Of a stretch of DNA of 64,000 nt, positions 17,003 through 25,859 are shown piece after piece (position 1 is the stretch's first letter; every line of letters begins with the position of its first letter). A program made the translations under genes and the position numbers. Origin of the DNA: JAGRGG01 sp965217265 (GTDB taxonomy: Bacteria; Pseudomonadota; Alphaproteobacteria; Geminicoccales; Geminicoccaceae); assembly GCA_965217265.1 (NCBI GenBank), contig CBDCHP010000018.1, positions 558,001 through 622,000 of the forward strand, given 5' to 3'. Under the pieces are notes generated by a model. It did no database searches. It was given only the letters and a program-made list of their open reading frames with translations, and was not told the origin of the DNA.

Positions 17003-17950
17003 CTACCCTTCTCGCAAGCCACGGCCGGTGAGGCGCAAGAACACGTCCTCCAGGTTCGCGGGCCGGACGTGCATCGTCCGGTCGGCCGGCAGGGAGCGCG
17101 TCACCCGCTCGGGCGCGTCGGTGAAGACGAGGACGCTGCCGCCCAAATCCTCCACCTCCGCCCCGTCGAGGTCGAGCCCGTCCGGCAAGATCCCGTCGAT
17201 CTCGATCGCGTGGGCGCGAACGTAGCGGCGGATCAGCCCCTTGGGCGTGTCCTCGGCCAGGATCTGCCCCCCGTCGATCAGGATGATCCGATCGCACAGG
17301 CGTTGGGCCTCGTCCATGTAGTGCGTCGTCAGCACCAGCGTCCGCCCGGCCCGCTTCAGGCCCTGCAACTGCCGCCAGATCAAGACGCGCGCCTGCGGGT
17401 CCAGGCCCGTCGTCGGCTCGTCGAGGAAGACCAGTTCCGGGTCGCCGATCAGGGCGCGGGCGACGATCAGCCGGCGCTTCATGCCGCCCGAGAGCGCCGC
17501 CACCGGCGCGCGCGCCTTCGGCGTCAACTCCATGAAGGCGAGGAGGTCGGGCACCCGACGGTCGATCTCGGCGGGCGTCAGGCCGAAGTAGCGGCCGTAC
17601 GCTTCGAGGTTCTCCTCGACGGTCAGTTCGGGGTCGAGGTTGGTCTCCTGCGGCACGAGCCCGACCCGCCGCCGGTCCTGGCGCGGCAGGGCGTCGGCGT
17701 CGGCGCCGAACAGCATGACGCTGCCGCCGCTCGGCTTCGAGAGGCCCATCAGCATGCGCATGGTCGTCGTCTTGCCGGCCCCGTTCGGGCCCAAGAGCCC
17801 GACGCAGGTGCCGGGCCGGATGTCGAAATCGACCCCGCGCACGGCCTCGATCACCCCGTGCGACTTTCTCAAACCCCGCACCTCGATCAGCGGCGGGGTG
17901 GGCAGGGGCCTTGCAAGGCCTTGGGCGAGGTCGCGCGCGTCGGCGTCCAG
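17003..17950 (-). CDS. ABC-2 exporter ATP-binding protein, NodI-like
   Basis: About 315 residues. It has Walker A GLLGPNGAGKTTTM, Q-loop VGLVPQETNLDPELTVEENL, signature LSGGMKRRL, Walker B LVFLDEPTTGLDPQARVLIW and the H-loop TTHYMDEAQRLCDRI, the last two in NodI form. A C-terminal substrate-linked domain of about 80 residues follows. There is no ATG near the expected N-terminus. A GAGGAG sequence stands 6 bases before a CTG at 17950, the best visible start, but the true start is uncertain. It ends 4 bp before the permease gene and forms a two-gene operon with it. Confidence 0.8.
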   Translation of the reverse strand: MDADARDLAQGLARPLPTPPLIEVRGLRKSHGVIEAVRGVDFDIRPGTCVGLLGPNGAGKTTTMRMLMGLSKPSGGSVMLFGADADALPRQDRRRVGLVPQETNLDPELTVEENLEAYGRYFGLTPAEIDRRVPDLLAFMELTPKARAPVAALSGGMKRRLIVARALIGDPELVFLDEPTTGLDPQARVLIWRQLQGLKRAGRTLVLTTHYMDEAQRLCDRIILIDGGQILAEDTPKGLIRRYVRAHAIEIDGILPDGLDLDGAEVEDLGGSVLVFTDAPERVTRSLPADRTMHVRPANLEDVFLRLTGRGLREG

Positions 17951-18035
17951 AACCGTCTCCTCTCGTCGCGTCGGACCCGGAACATGGCCGGTGCGCGCCG
18001 CCACGGCAAGCGTACGTCCGGGGCGCGCGGCTCGG

Positions 18036-18183
18036 GTTCGTCTTAGCGTTCCTTGGGTTCGTTCGGCAAACCGCCCTACCGCAAGATGCGGGCCGACGCC
18101 GAGGTAAGGGCCAATCTTGAACAAGTGATGAAGAGAAGACCGCGCCTCAGCCTGCCTAGCCGCGTTAGGCACCGAAGCGTTCA
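18036..18183. repeat. Diverged copy of the stop-anchored element
   Basis: CTTAGCGTTCCTTGGGTTCG at one side, and GAAGAGAAGACCGCGCCTCAGC plus GCACCGAAGCGTTCA at the other, resemble the family arms. The last three bases are the TGA stop of the SDR gene on the minus strand. The core has lost its inner stem, and an extra GCCTAGCCGCGTTAGGC hairpin is present near the right end. Confidence 0.4.
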
Positions 18184-18870
18184 CCCCACCGGCGGCGTCG
18201 GCAGGACTTGGATCTCGTGCAGTTCGCAGCCCTTCGGCTGGGTCAGGGCGAAGACGACCGCGCGGGCGACGTCGTCGGGTTGGAGCGCGTCGGGCTTCTT
18301 CTCGTCGAAGAAGGGGGTGTCGACCATGCCGGGCTCGATCAGGGTGACGCGCACGCCCGTGCCGCGCAGTTCTTCGCGCAAATTGTAGCCGATCGCCGTC
18401 ACCGCCCACTTCGAGACGCCGTACATCGAGCCGCCGATCGTGCGCCGCCCCGCCACCGAGCCGGTGAGGACGACGTGGCCTTGGGCTTTCTTCAAGGCCT
18501 CCAGGCCCGCCCGGACCGTGTAGGCGACGCCGAGCACGTTGGTGCGCATCATCGCCTCCCAACTCGCAGGATCGGCGCCGGCGAAGCCGCCGGGCGCCCC
18601 GCCGCGGCCGGCGTTGGCGAAGACGGCGTCCAGGCGCCCGAAACGTTTCGTCGTCTCTGCCACGGCCCGCTCCTGCCGGCCCAGGTCGCCGACGTCGCAT
18701 TCCAGCGCCAGCGCCCGATCATTCCCGATCTCGGCCACGAGACCGTCGAGCTTGTCCTTCGATCGCGCCAGGAGCGTGAGCCTGAAGCCGGCCTTGGCGG
18801 CCTCGCGCGCCGTCGCGGCGCCGATCCCGCTCGACGCGCCGGTGATGAGTAGAACCCGTTCCTCGCTCAA
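18181..18870 (-). CDS. Short-chain dehydrogenase/reductase
   Basis: 229 residues, the usual length for a classical SDR. The cofactor motif TGASSGIG lies at residues 10-17, NAG at 86-88, and the active-site set S138, Y150, K154 is intact with the standard spacing. VTLIEPGMVDTPFFDEKK after the catalytic lysine is typical. A basic residue (LLARSKDK) after beta-2 favours NADPH. Substrate unknown. It diverges from the ABC exporter gene at 18969, with 98 bp between. Confidence 0.9.
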   Translation of the reverse strand: MSEERVLLITGASSGIGAATAREAAKAGFRLTLLARSKDKLDGLVAEIGNDRALALECDVGDLGRQERAVAETTKRFGRLDAVFANAGRGGAPGGFAGADPASWEAMMRTNVLGVAYTVRAGLEALKKAQGHVVLTGSVAGRRTIGGSMYGVSKWAVTAIGYNLREELRGTGVRVTLIEPGMVDTPFFDEKKPDALQPDDVARAVVFALTQPKGCELHEIQVLPTPPVG

Positions 18871-18968
18871 GGCGATCCCTTTCGTTTATGGTGCGGCCGT
18901 AGCACGCGCCGGCTAGCAGATAGCGCGACCGCGCCTAATTTGTCGTCCTCGCAGCAACAAGGCCCCCC

Positions 18969-20801
<1,833 letters not shown>

Positions 20802-20804
<3 letters not shown>

Positions 20805-20863
20805 TACGCTTCGCGTCGGCTGCGCCGGGCTTTTTTCTTTTGTTTTTGCTACTTAAGAAGGGA
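20802..20863 (+). repeat. Left half of the stop-anchored element, likely terminator of the ABC gene
   Basis: TGATACGCTTCGCG, CGGCTGCGCCGGGC and then T6-CTTTTG-T5. Only the left arm is present; the sequence then changes into unrelated DNA and a REP-like palindrome. A GC hairpin followed by a long U-run makes this a convincing rho-independent terminator for the gene whose stop it contains. Confidence 0.65.
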
Positions 20864-20891
20864 CTCGATTGGTCCAACTCGCCCTTATGTT

Positions 20892-20929
20892 GTCATCCCC
20901 GACTTGATCGGGGATCCAGGGTGGCCGGG
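20892..20929 (+). repeat. REP-like palindrome flanking the GIY-YIG gene (downstream side)
   Basis: GTCATCCCCGACTTGATCGG continuing GGATCCAGGGTGGCCGG. The stem CCCCGA-CTTGA-TCGGGG is perfect. It lies 12 bp beyond the ancestral stop of the GIY-YIG gene, and its inverse lies just upstream of the gene. Confidence 0.75.
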
Positions 20930-20987
20930 CGCGGGCGTTCTCAAAGGTCTTCCGCCAAATCCTTCCACCCCGGATTGCCCTCTTCGA

Positions 20988-21230
20988 TCAGCCCCAGCTT
21001 CCAGGCCGCGGCCAGCGCTTGAGCCGCTTCTCGCGCGAGATCGCCCCCTCCACGTCCTCGAACGTCTCGACGTGGACGAGGCGGCGGACGCTATAGCGGT
21101 CGGTAAAGCCCCCCGTGGCACCGGCGCGGTGCTCCGCTAGCCGCCGGGGCAGGTCGCTCGTGACGCCGACGTAGAGCGTCCCGTTGCGCCCGCTCGCCAG
21201 GATGTAGACGTGGTACTGCTTGAACGTCAC
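20988..21230 (-). CDS. GIY-YIG nuclease family protein, frameshifted near the C-terminus
   Basis: Starts at GTG 21230. YHVYILASGRNGTLYVGVTS carries the GIY/YIG pair (here YIL and YVG), followed by LPRRLAEHRAGATGGFTDRY with the catalytic Arg and His region and the family end AISREKRLKRW. After RW the frame closes early. If one base is added near 21004-21009, the frame continues with AWKLGLIEEGNPGWKDLAED to a stop at 20941, which is the normal family C-terminus. It is a small single-domain nuclease of the putative-endonuclease group; function in the cell is unknown. Inverted REP-like palindromes stand 4 bp upstream of the start and 12 bp beyond the ancestral stop. Confidence 0.8.
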   Translation of the reverse strand: MTFKQYHVYILASGRNGTLYVGVTSDLPRRLAEHRAGATGGFTDRYSVRRLVHVETFEDVEGAISREKRLKRWPRPGSWG

Positions 21231-21233
21231 CGC

Positions 21234-21270
21234 CCGGCCACCCTGGATCCCCGATCGAGTCGGGGATGAC
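21234..21270 (-). repeat. REP-like palindrome flanking the GIY-YIG gene (upstream side)
   Basis: This is the inverted copy of 20892-20929, CCGGCCACCCTGGATCCCCG continuing ATCGAGTCGGGGATGAC. Only a few positions differ. It lies 4 bp upstream of the GTG start, so any promoter of the nuclease gene must overlap or precede it. Confidence 0.75.
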
Positions 21271-21289
21271 AAAGAAGAGGTTCGAGCGC

Positions 21290-21374
21290 CCACACCCACA
21301 CCTTGTCACCCCCACACCGCTTGGTCGCCATCGGTCAAGTGGAGAGCGACACCATCCACACCCACACCTTGTCA
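21290..21374 (+). repeat. 19-bp direct repeat spaced by 66 bp
   Basis: CCACACCCACACCTTGTCA occurs at 21290-21308 and again at 21356-21374. The second copy runs straight into the REP-like palindrome at 21371. This suggests duplication of a REP edge together with its flank. Confidence 0.6.
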
Positions 21375-21407
21375 TCCCGCACTTGATCGGGGATCCAGAG
21401 TGGCCGG
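21371..21407 (+). repeat. REP-like palindrome, third copy of the cluster
   Basis: GTCATCCCGCACTTGATCGG then GGATCCAGAGTGGCCGG. The stem has one mismatch compared with the other copies. It adjoins the 3' end of the Slam-type gene and, because of the frameshift there, is partly read through. Confidence 0.65.
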
Positions 21408-22826
21408 ACTCCGCCGCCCACACCGCCGCCTCAGAACTCCCGCGTCACGCCCAATTCGAACCTCGCCCGCTCGAAGTCGTACAGGTCGATGTCGGAGTCG
21501 CGTTTTTCCAAGCACGGTGCCGATCAGCGGGGTGAAGCCGAAGAAGTCGAGCTGGCGGTTGCGCAGGTTGACCTCGAAGCTGTAGGTGATGCTGTCCTTC
21601 TTGTCGAAGCCGAAGCCGGGGATGTTGCTGTCGTACTTGCGGAATTCGATGCCGGGCTCGGCGTAGACGTTGAAGCCGAACGGCAGTTCGGTGAACAGGC
21701 CGATGCCGAGGAACAGGCCGACGCTGCGCTCGGTCGGGTCGGAGGCGCGCACGCGGTCCAGCGTCACGCTGCCGCGCAAGAGGCTCTGCGGCGTCAGGCT
21801 GTAGAGCGGGTTGACGCCGACGAGGAAGCGCGGGCCGTCGAGGCGCTCGGCCTCGTCGTGCTTGAGGCGAAAGCCCTGGACGTTGAGGCCGAGGTTGACC
21901 CGGTCGGTGACGCGGCCCTGCCACGCCGCGCGCATGCCCAAGTAGTGGCTGTAGCCCTCGTCGCCGAACCAGCGCCGGCCGAACAGGGCCGAGGCCGAGA
22001 CCTCCTGGTTGTTGCCGAGCCGGACGAGCGGCCCGGCCGAGAGGGCGAGGTTGGTGTCGTCGAAGTCGCCGCCCTCGTAGTCGAGGCGGCGCACGAACGC
22101 GGTCTGGCGCAACAGGACGGAGCGGTTGTCGGTCAAGGGCACGTCGAAGCGGCCGCTGGTCTTGACGTCGATGCCGATGCCGCTGGTCTCGCGCGCGTCG
22201 TCGTCCAACTCGAAGGGCAGGTCGAAGATGCTGACCTCGCGCCTGGAGGTCGCGGCGTTGACGTTGGTGTCGGGGGCAAAGGCGAAGTCGAAGTCGAAGC
22301 CCCAGAGGCGCCGCGCGTCGATCCGGCGCAGGAAGCGGCGCACGTTCTGGACGACGGGCTCGGGCAGGTCGCCGGCGAGCGCGTAGTTGAACTGCAAGGC
22401 CGACTTCCGGTCGTCGCCGAGGAGGAAGTAGACCCGGCCGAGTTCGAGCCTGACCCGCAGGATGTTCGGGTCCTGCAAGAGCATCTGGCGGTAGAACCCC
22501 GCCGCCGCCTCCAAATCGCCGCGCGCCTCGGCGAGGCGGGCGCGCTGGAAGCGCAGCGACTGGGCGTCGGCGCCGAACTCCTCGGCCCGGTCGAGCAGCG
22601 TCCCGGCCTGGTCGAGCAGGTTGCGGTTGACCAGTTCGGCGGCGGCGGCGACGAGGCCGTTCGGGTCGGCGCGCGCGGCGGCCTCGTCCTCGATCACGAC
22701 CCTGCCCCCGGGCTCGGGCCGGGCGGGGGCCTGCGGCCCGGCCGGCGGCCGGTCCTGGGCGAAGGCCGGGGCGAGCGGGGCGCAGACGAGGGCGAGCGCC
22801 GCCAGGACGCGCAAGGGGGTGCTCAA
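21372..22826 (-). CDS. Slam-type outer-membrane protein (TPR plus DUF560 barrel), C-terminus frameshifted
   Basis: The N-terminus has a signal-like stretch (RVLAALALVCAPLAPAFAQ), then a TPR-like helical part (about residues 45-150, VRLELGRVYFLLGDDRKSAL). The rest is a beta barrel starting at WGFDFDFAFAPDTNVNAAT, the hallmark of DUF560 surface lipoprotein assembly modifiers. No ATG fits; TTG 22826 is the likely start. Near 21503-21510 one extra base shifts the frame; removing it gives an end of KRDSDIDLYDFERARF followed by ELGVTREF and a stop at 21431. A final aromatic residue is expected for a BAM-inserted barrel. As read, the last strand is replaced by unrelated residues. The lipoprotein gene upstream is the likely client. 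Confidence 0.75.
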   Translation of the reverse strand: MSTPLRVLAALALVCAPLAPAFAQDRPPAGPQAPARPEPGGRVVIEDEAAARADPNGLVAAAAELVNRNLLDQAGTLLDRAEEFGADAQSLRFQRARLAEARGDLEAAAGFYRQMLLQDPNILRVRLELGRVYFLLGDDRKSALQFNYALAGDLPEPVVQNVRRFLRRIDARRLWGFDFDFAFAPDTNVNAATSRREVSIFDLPFELDDDARETSGIGIDVKTSGRFDVPLTDNRSVLLRQTAFVRRLDYEGGDFDDTNLALSAGPLVRLGNNQEVSASALFGRRWFGDEGYSHYLGMRAAWQGRVTDRVNLGLNVQGFRLKHDEAERLDGPRFLVGVNPLYSLTPQSLLRGSVTLDRVRASDPTERSVGLFLGIGLFTELPFGFNVYAEPGIEFRKYDSNIPGFGFDKKDSITYSFEVNLRNRQLDFFGFTPLIGTVLGKTRLRHRPVRLRAGEVRIGRDAGVLRRRCGRRSPATLDPRSSAG

Positions 22827-22974
22827 GGGGAAAGCCTCGATCGTTGCGGCCGCCGGACGCGGCCTTGAGGACGGGCGCCGCGGGTGAGGCGGCGTGGCGG
22901 GCTGCCTAGCGCAGGCAAGAAGCGATTGCACCTTAAATTCTATACAACCTATGCGGGTAATCCCGGCCAAAGAG

Positions 22975-22996
22975 AAAGGCGGCCGAAGCCGCCTTT
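22975..22996. terminator. Hairpin between lipoprotein and Slam genes
   Basis: AAAGGCGGC-CGAA-GCCGCCTTT is a perfect 9-bp stem with a four-base loop. On the minus strand it is followed by CTCTTTGG, a weak U-rich tail. It would end or attenuate transcription of the lipoprotein gene before the Slam gene. Confidence 0.5.
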
Positions 22997-23025
22997 CCCC
23001 TGCCGAGGTCCGATGGTTGGAAGGG

Positions 23026-24750
23026 TTACGGCGTCGTGGGACTGTTGTTCGAGCCGCCGAACGAGCCCCTGAGGTCGCGGCCACCGCCGTTGGCGCGGTA
23101 GACGCCGCCGATCTCTTCCGGGTTGGCGGCCGTTTCGCCGAGCAGGGCACCGGCGATGGCGGTGCCGCCGGTAAAGCCGGTTATGGCGCTGTAGTTTCCG
23201 GCACCGGTCACGCTTGAAGTAGTAGCGTCGGCATCGAACCCGCCGGTGGCGTCATCCAAATTGAGTGCACCGAAAGCGAGAGTGTTGCCGTTGCCAAAGT
23301 CGAGATCAACGCCAATGGCCCCGGCGCCGCCCGCGAGGTCCAACGTCGCGGTCATGTCGCCGTCGAGCCGCGTGAACGTAGTGCCGCTGTTAGTCACCTC
23401 GATTGCCAGCGTCTCACCGGTGTAGGTTGCCGTGCCTGGAGTAGGATCAGTGCTAGGTGTGAAGCCGCCGGTAGGCAACGCATCGCCGTTGTAGAACGAC
23501 CCGGCTTGACGCGCGTCGGCGGTATTAGGGTCGCTGTCGTCGTCGACCTCGGCGCTCCAGACGCCGAACGAGGTGTAGTCGAGGGAGGTGGTCAACGTTC
23601 CGTCGTTGATGCGCGTGGCGTACGCCACGTCGGTGTCGTCCACGCTGGCGCCGCTACCGAGCGCAGCACCGCCGGTCGTGTAGACCAGCAGGCCTTCGTT
23701 ATCCACTGCATTACGGGCGAGAGCGACGGTATCATCGGCAGTGCCATCATTATCGTTATCGACGTTGATGGTCAGCGTGTCGAGGTCTGGGCGGTCAACG
23801 CCGTCCGCGCCGCCGAACGGAACGTCCCTGTTGGCACCGGTCGGAACGGCGCCGCCGTTCGTGCTGGTGTCGATCGGCGGGGTGCCGTCGCCGCCGATGT
23901 CGTCCGACGTGCCGCCGAAGGCGCCGGCGAAGGTGGCGGTGGCGTCGGTGTCGGCGTTCGTCATCGCGACCTCGCCGACCATCTCGCTCCCGTCGCTGCC
24001 GACCATCTGGGCGCTCAGCGTCTTCGAGCCCTCGGCGTAGTCGCCCTCGGCCGCGTCGCCCGTCGCGGTCGTCACCGTGACCGTGCCGCCGGTCAAGGCG
24101 CCGCCCGAGAAGGTGCCGCCGGTGGAGCTGATCGCGCCGAAGCCGTCGTAGTCGAGGTCGACGCCGACGGTTCCGGCCCCGAAGTCGGCGTCGGCGCTCA
24201 TCGTGCCGGTGTAGGACTCGACCGTCTCGGCGCCGGTGGTGTCGTCGACCGTGGTCTCGATGCCGAGCGCGCCGCCCTCGTAGGTCGCCGTGCCCGTCGT
24301 CGGCACGGTGTCGGTGTTGACGCCGCCGTAGAAGCCCCGCGTCGTGGCGCCGGCGGTGCCGCCGACGCCGGTGGCGTAGACGCCGTAGACGCCGCTCTCC
24401 AGCGTGGCGCCGAGGGTGTCCTCGCCGACGCGGCTCGTCATCACCATGTCCTCGTCGACCACGGCGGCCGTGCCGGCGCCCGACGCCGTGTAGGTCCGCA
24501 CGCCGGTGGTGTCGTCGTCGCTCACGTTGCCGTAGGTCGTGCCGTTGACCGTGACGCTCTCGGCCGAGAGCGAGTCGACGCCGGAACCCGACGAGAAGCT
24601 GGCGCCCTGCGGCAGCGAGCCGGAGGGCGTCTGCCCGCCGCCGCCCGGCGGCGTCGTGCCGCCGCCGCCGCCGCTGCCGTCGCCGCCGTTGCCGCAGGCG
24701 GCGAGCGCCAGCATCATCGCCATCGCCGAGACTTGTGGAAGCCGCTTCAT
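23026..24750 (-). CDS. TbpB-like surface lipoprotein, probable Slam client
   Basis: 574 residues. A lipoprotein signal peptide ends in LALAAC with the lipidated Cys at residue 19; a Gly/Pro-rich tether follows. The rest is acidic, rich in Gly, Thr and Asp, and forms two similar modules, each closing in a small-barrel signature (TFAGAFGG at about residue 275 and DLRGSFGG at the end). Both contain TATY..G.LAIE/TYEGGALGIE-type strands and a VGVDLDYDGF/IGVDLDFGNG strand. This resembles the barrel domains of transferrin-binding-protein-B-like lipoproteins, which Slam proteins move to the cell surface. The ligand is unknown. ATG 24750 is preferred to 24756 on ribosome-binding-site spacing. Confidence 0.7.
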   Translation of the reverse strand: MKRLPQVSAMAMMLALAACGNGGDGSGGGGGTTPPGGGGQTPSGSLPQGASFSSGSGVDSLSAESVTVNGTTYGNVSDDDTTGVRTYTASGAGTAAVVDEDMVMTSRVGEDTLGATLESGVYGVYATGVGGTAGATTRGFYGGVNTDTVPTTGTATYEGGALGIETTVDDTTGAETVESYTGTMSADADFGAGTVGVDLDYDGFGAISSTGGTFSGGALTGGTVTVTTATGDAAEGDYAEGSKTLSAQMVGSDGSEMVGEVAMTNADTDATATFAGAFGGTSDDIGGDGTPPIDTSTNGGAVPTGANRDVPFGGADGVDRPDLDTLTINVDNDNDGTADDTVALARNAVDNEGLLVYTTGGAALGSGASVDDTDVAYATRINDGTLTTSLDYTSFGVWSAEVDDDSDPNTADARQAGSFYNGDALPTGGFTPSTDPTPGTATYTGETLAIEVTNSGTTFTRLDGDMTATLDLAGGAGAIGVDLDFGNGNTLAFGALNLDDATGGFDADATTSSVTGAGNYSAITGFTGGTAIAGALLGETAANPEEIGGVYRANGGGRDLRGSFGGSNNSPTTP

Positions 24751-24756
24751 CGCCAT

Positions 24757-25159
24757 GCCCTTGCGCCTCTCAACTTTATGGATAACCTAAGCGCGTGACT
24801 AGCGCGCCGGACGTTCGAAGGTCAAGCGGATTTCTGCAACCGATAGGCGATTGTTAACGGCGGATGACCCGGCTGTGACGATAATCTCATCGGCGCCGTT
24901 TGCACCCCCCGCGCGAGGGCACGGACGGACTGGCACGCCCCGATAGGCACGAAACCCGCCGGGCGGGAATGTCGCGCCCCCGCGCACAACCGTTCGCCGC
25001 CGGCCGGGCACCAAGGGCGTGGCATAAAAACAACTAAGGCGCGAATGGGACGGCGGCGGGCGCCGCCCTTCCAACGGCCCGGCTTCGACGCCCCCCCGCG
25101 GGGGGGCACCTGCGACGCGCCCGCGCGTTACCTCGGCACACCTTGAGCGGGAGACAGCG
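24757..25159. other. Non-coding stretch between lipoprotein and UPF0173 genes
   Basis: 403 bp with no open frame that resembles a protein. It must contain the divergent promoters of the lipoprotein gene (minus) and the hydrolase gene (plus). The 24780-24880 part is less GC-rich than its surroundings. A C-rich and G-rich block at 25090-25107 forms a short palindrome. No repeat family of this window was found in it. Confidence 0.5.
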
Positions 25160-25849
25160 ATGCGCCTTACTTGGCTCGGCCACTCGGCCCTGCACGTCGA
25201 GACCGGGGGCCGGTCGATCCTGATCGACCCCTTCTTCAGCGGCAACCCGACCTACCCGAAGGGCTGGGCCGAGCGGCTGGAGCGGCTCGACGCCATCGTC
25301 CTGACCCACGGCCACGACGACCACGTCGGCGACACGCTGGACCTGGCCGAGCGCTTCAAGCCGACGCTGTTCGCCCAGTTCGAGCTGGCGATGTACCTGC
25401 AAGGCCGGGGCGTCGAGGCGATCCAGCCGATGAACGTCGGCGGCACGGTCGAAGAGGACGGCGTGCGCTACAGCATGGTCCAGGCGTTCCACAGCGCCGC
25501 GACCATGATCGACGGCAAGCCGATGACGCTGGGCGACCCGGCCGGCTTCGTTATCATGGCGGACGGCGAGAGCCTCTACCACGCGGGCGACACGGGGTTG
25601 TTCTCCGACATGGCGCTGATCCAAAGGCTGTTTCAGCCCAAGATCGGCCTGATCCCGATCGGCGACCGCTTCACGATGGGGCCGGAGCAGGCCGCGATCG
25701 CCTGCAACGAATTCCTCGACCTGGAGACGATCGTCCCGGTCCACTACGGCACGTTCGACCTGTTGAGCGGCGACCCGGACGACTTCAAGCGCCGCGTCAC
25801 GCGCGGCAAGGTCGTCGTCCCGACGCCGGGCGAGCCGTTCGAGGCGTGA
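25160..25849 (+). CDS. UPF0173 metal-dependent hydrolase (beta-lactamase fold)
   Basis: 229 residues. The metal motif LTHGHDDHVGD at residues 48-58, further ligands in HSAA and HAGDTGLFSDM, and the terminal VPVHYGTF match the UPF0173 (YtkL/UlaG-like) subgroup of metallo-beta-lactamase proteins. Two metal ions, probably Zn or Mn, are expected. Substrate unknown; the protein is cytoplasmic. The ribosome-binding site GAGCGGGAGA precedes ATG 25160. Confidence 0.9.
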   Translation: MRLTWLGHSALHVETGGRSILIDPFFSGNPTYPKGWAERLERLDAIVLTHGHDDHVGDTLDLAERFKPTLFAQFELAMYLQGRGVEAIQPMNVGGTVEEDGVRYSMVQAFHSAATMIDGKPMTLGDPAGFVIMADGESLYHAGDTGLFSDMALIQRLFQPKIGLIPIGDRFTMGPEQAAIACNEFLDLETIVPVHYGTFDLLSGDPDDFKRRVTRGKVVVPTPGEPFEA

Positions 25850-25859
25850 GCGGCGGCGC

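Noticed and set aside
16183..17950. Nodulation function for the NodIJ-like pair
   Set aside because: No other nod genes or nod boxes are nearby; NodIJ-like exporters are widespread in non-symbionts.
21290..21407. Possible CRISPR-like array in the repeated CCACACC/GTCATCC segment
   Set aside because: Two copies of one repeat and three palindromes do not form regular spacers, and no cas gene is present.
23506..24798. Plus-strand 430-residue open frame opposite the lipoprotein gene
   Set aside because: It is the complement of a Gly/Thr/Asp-rich gene; the minus strand has the signal peptide, lipobox and module repeats.
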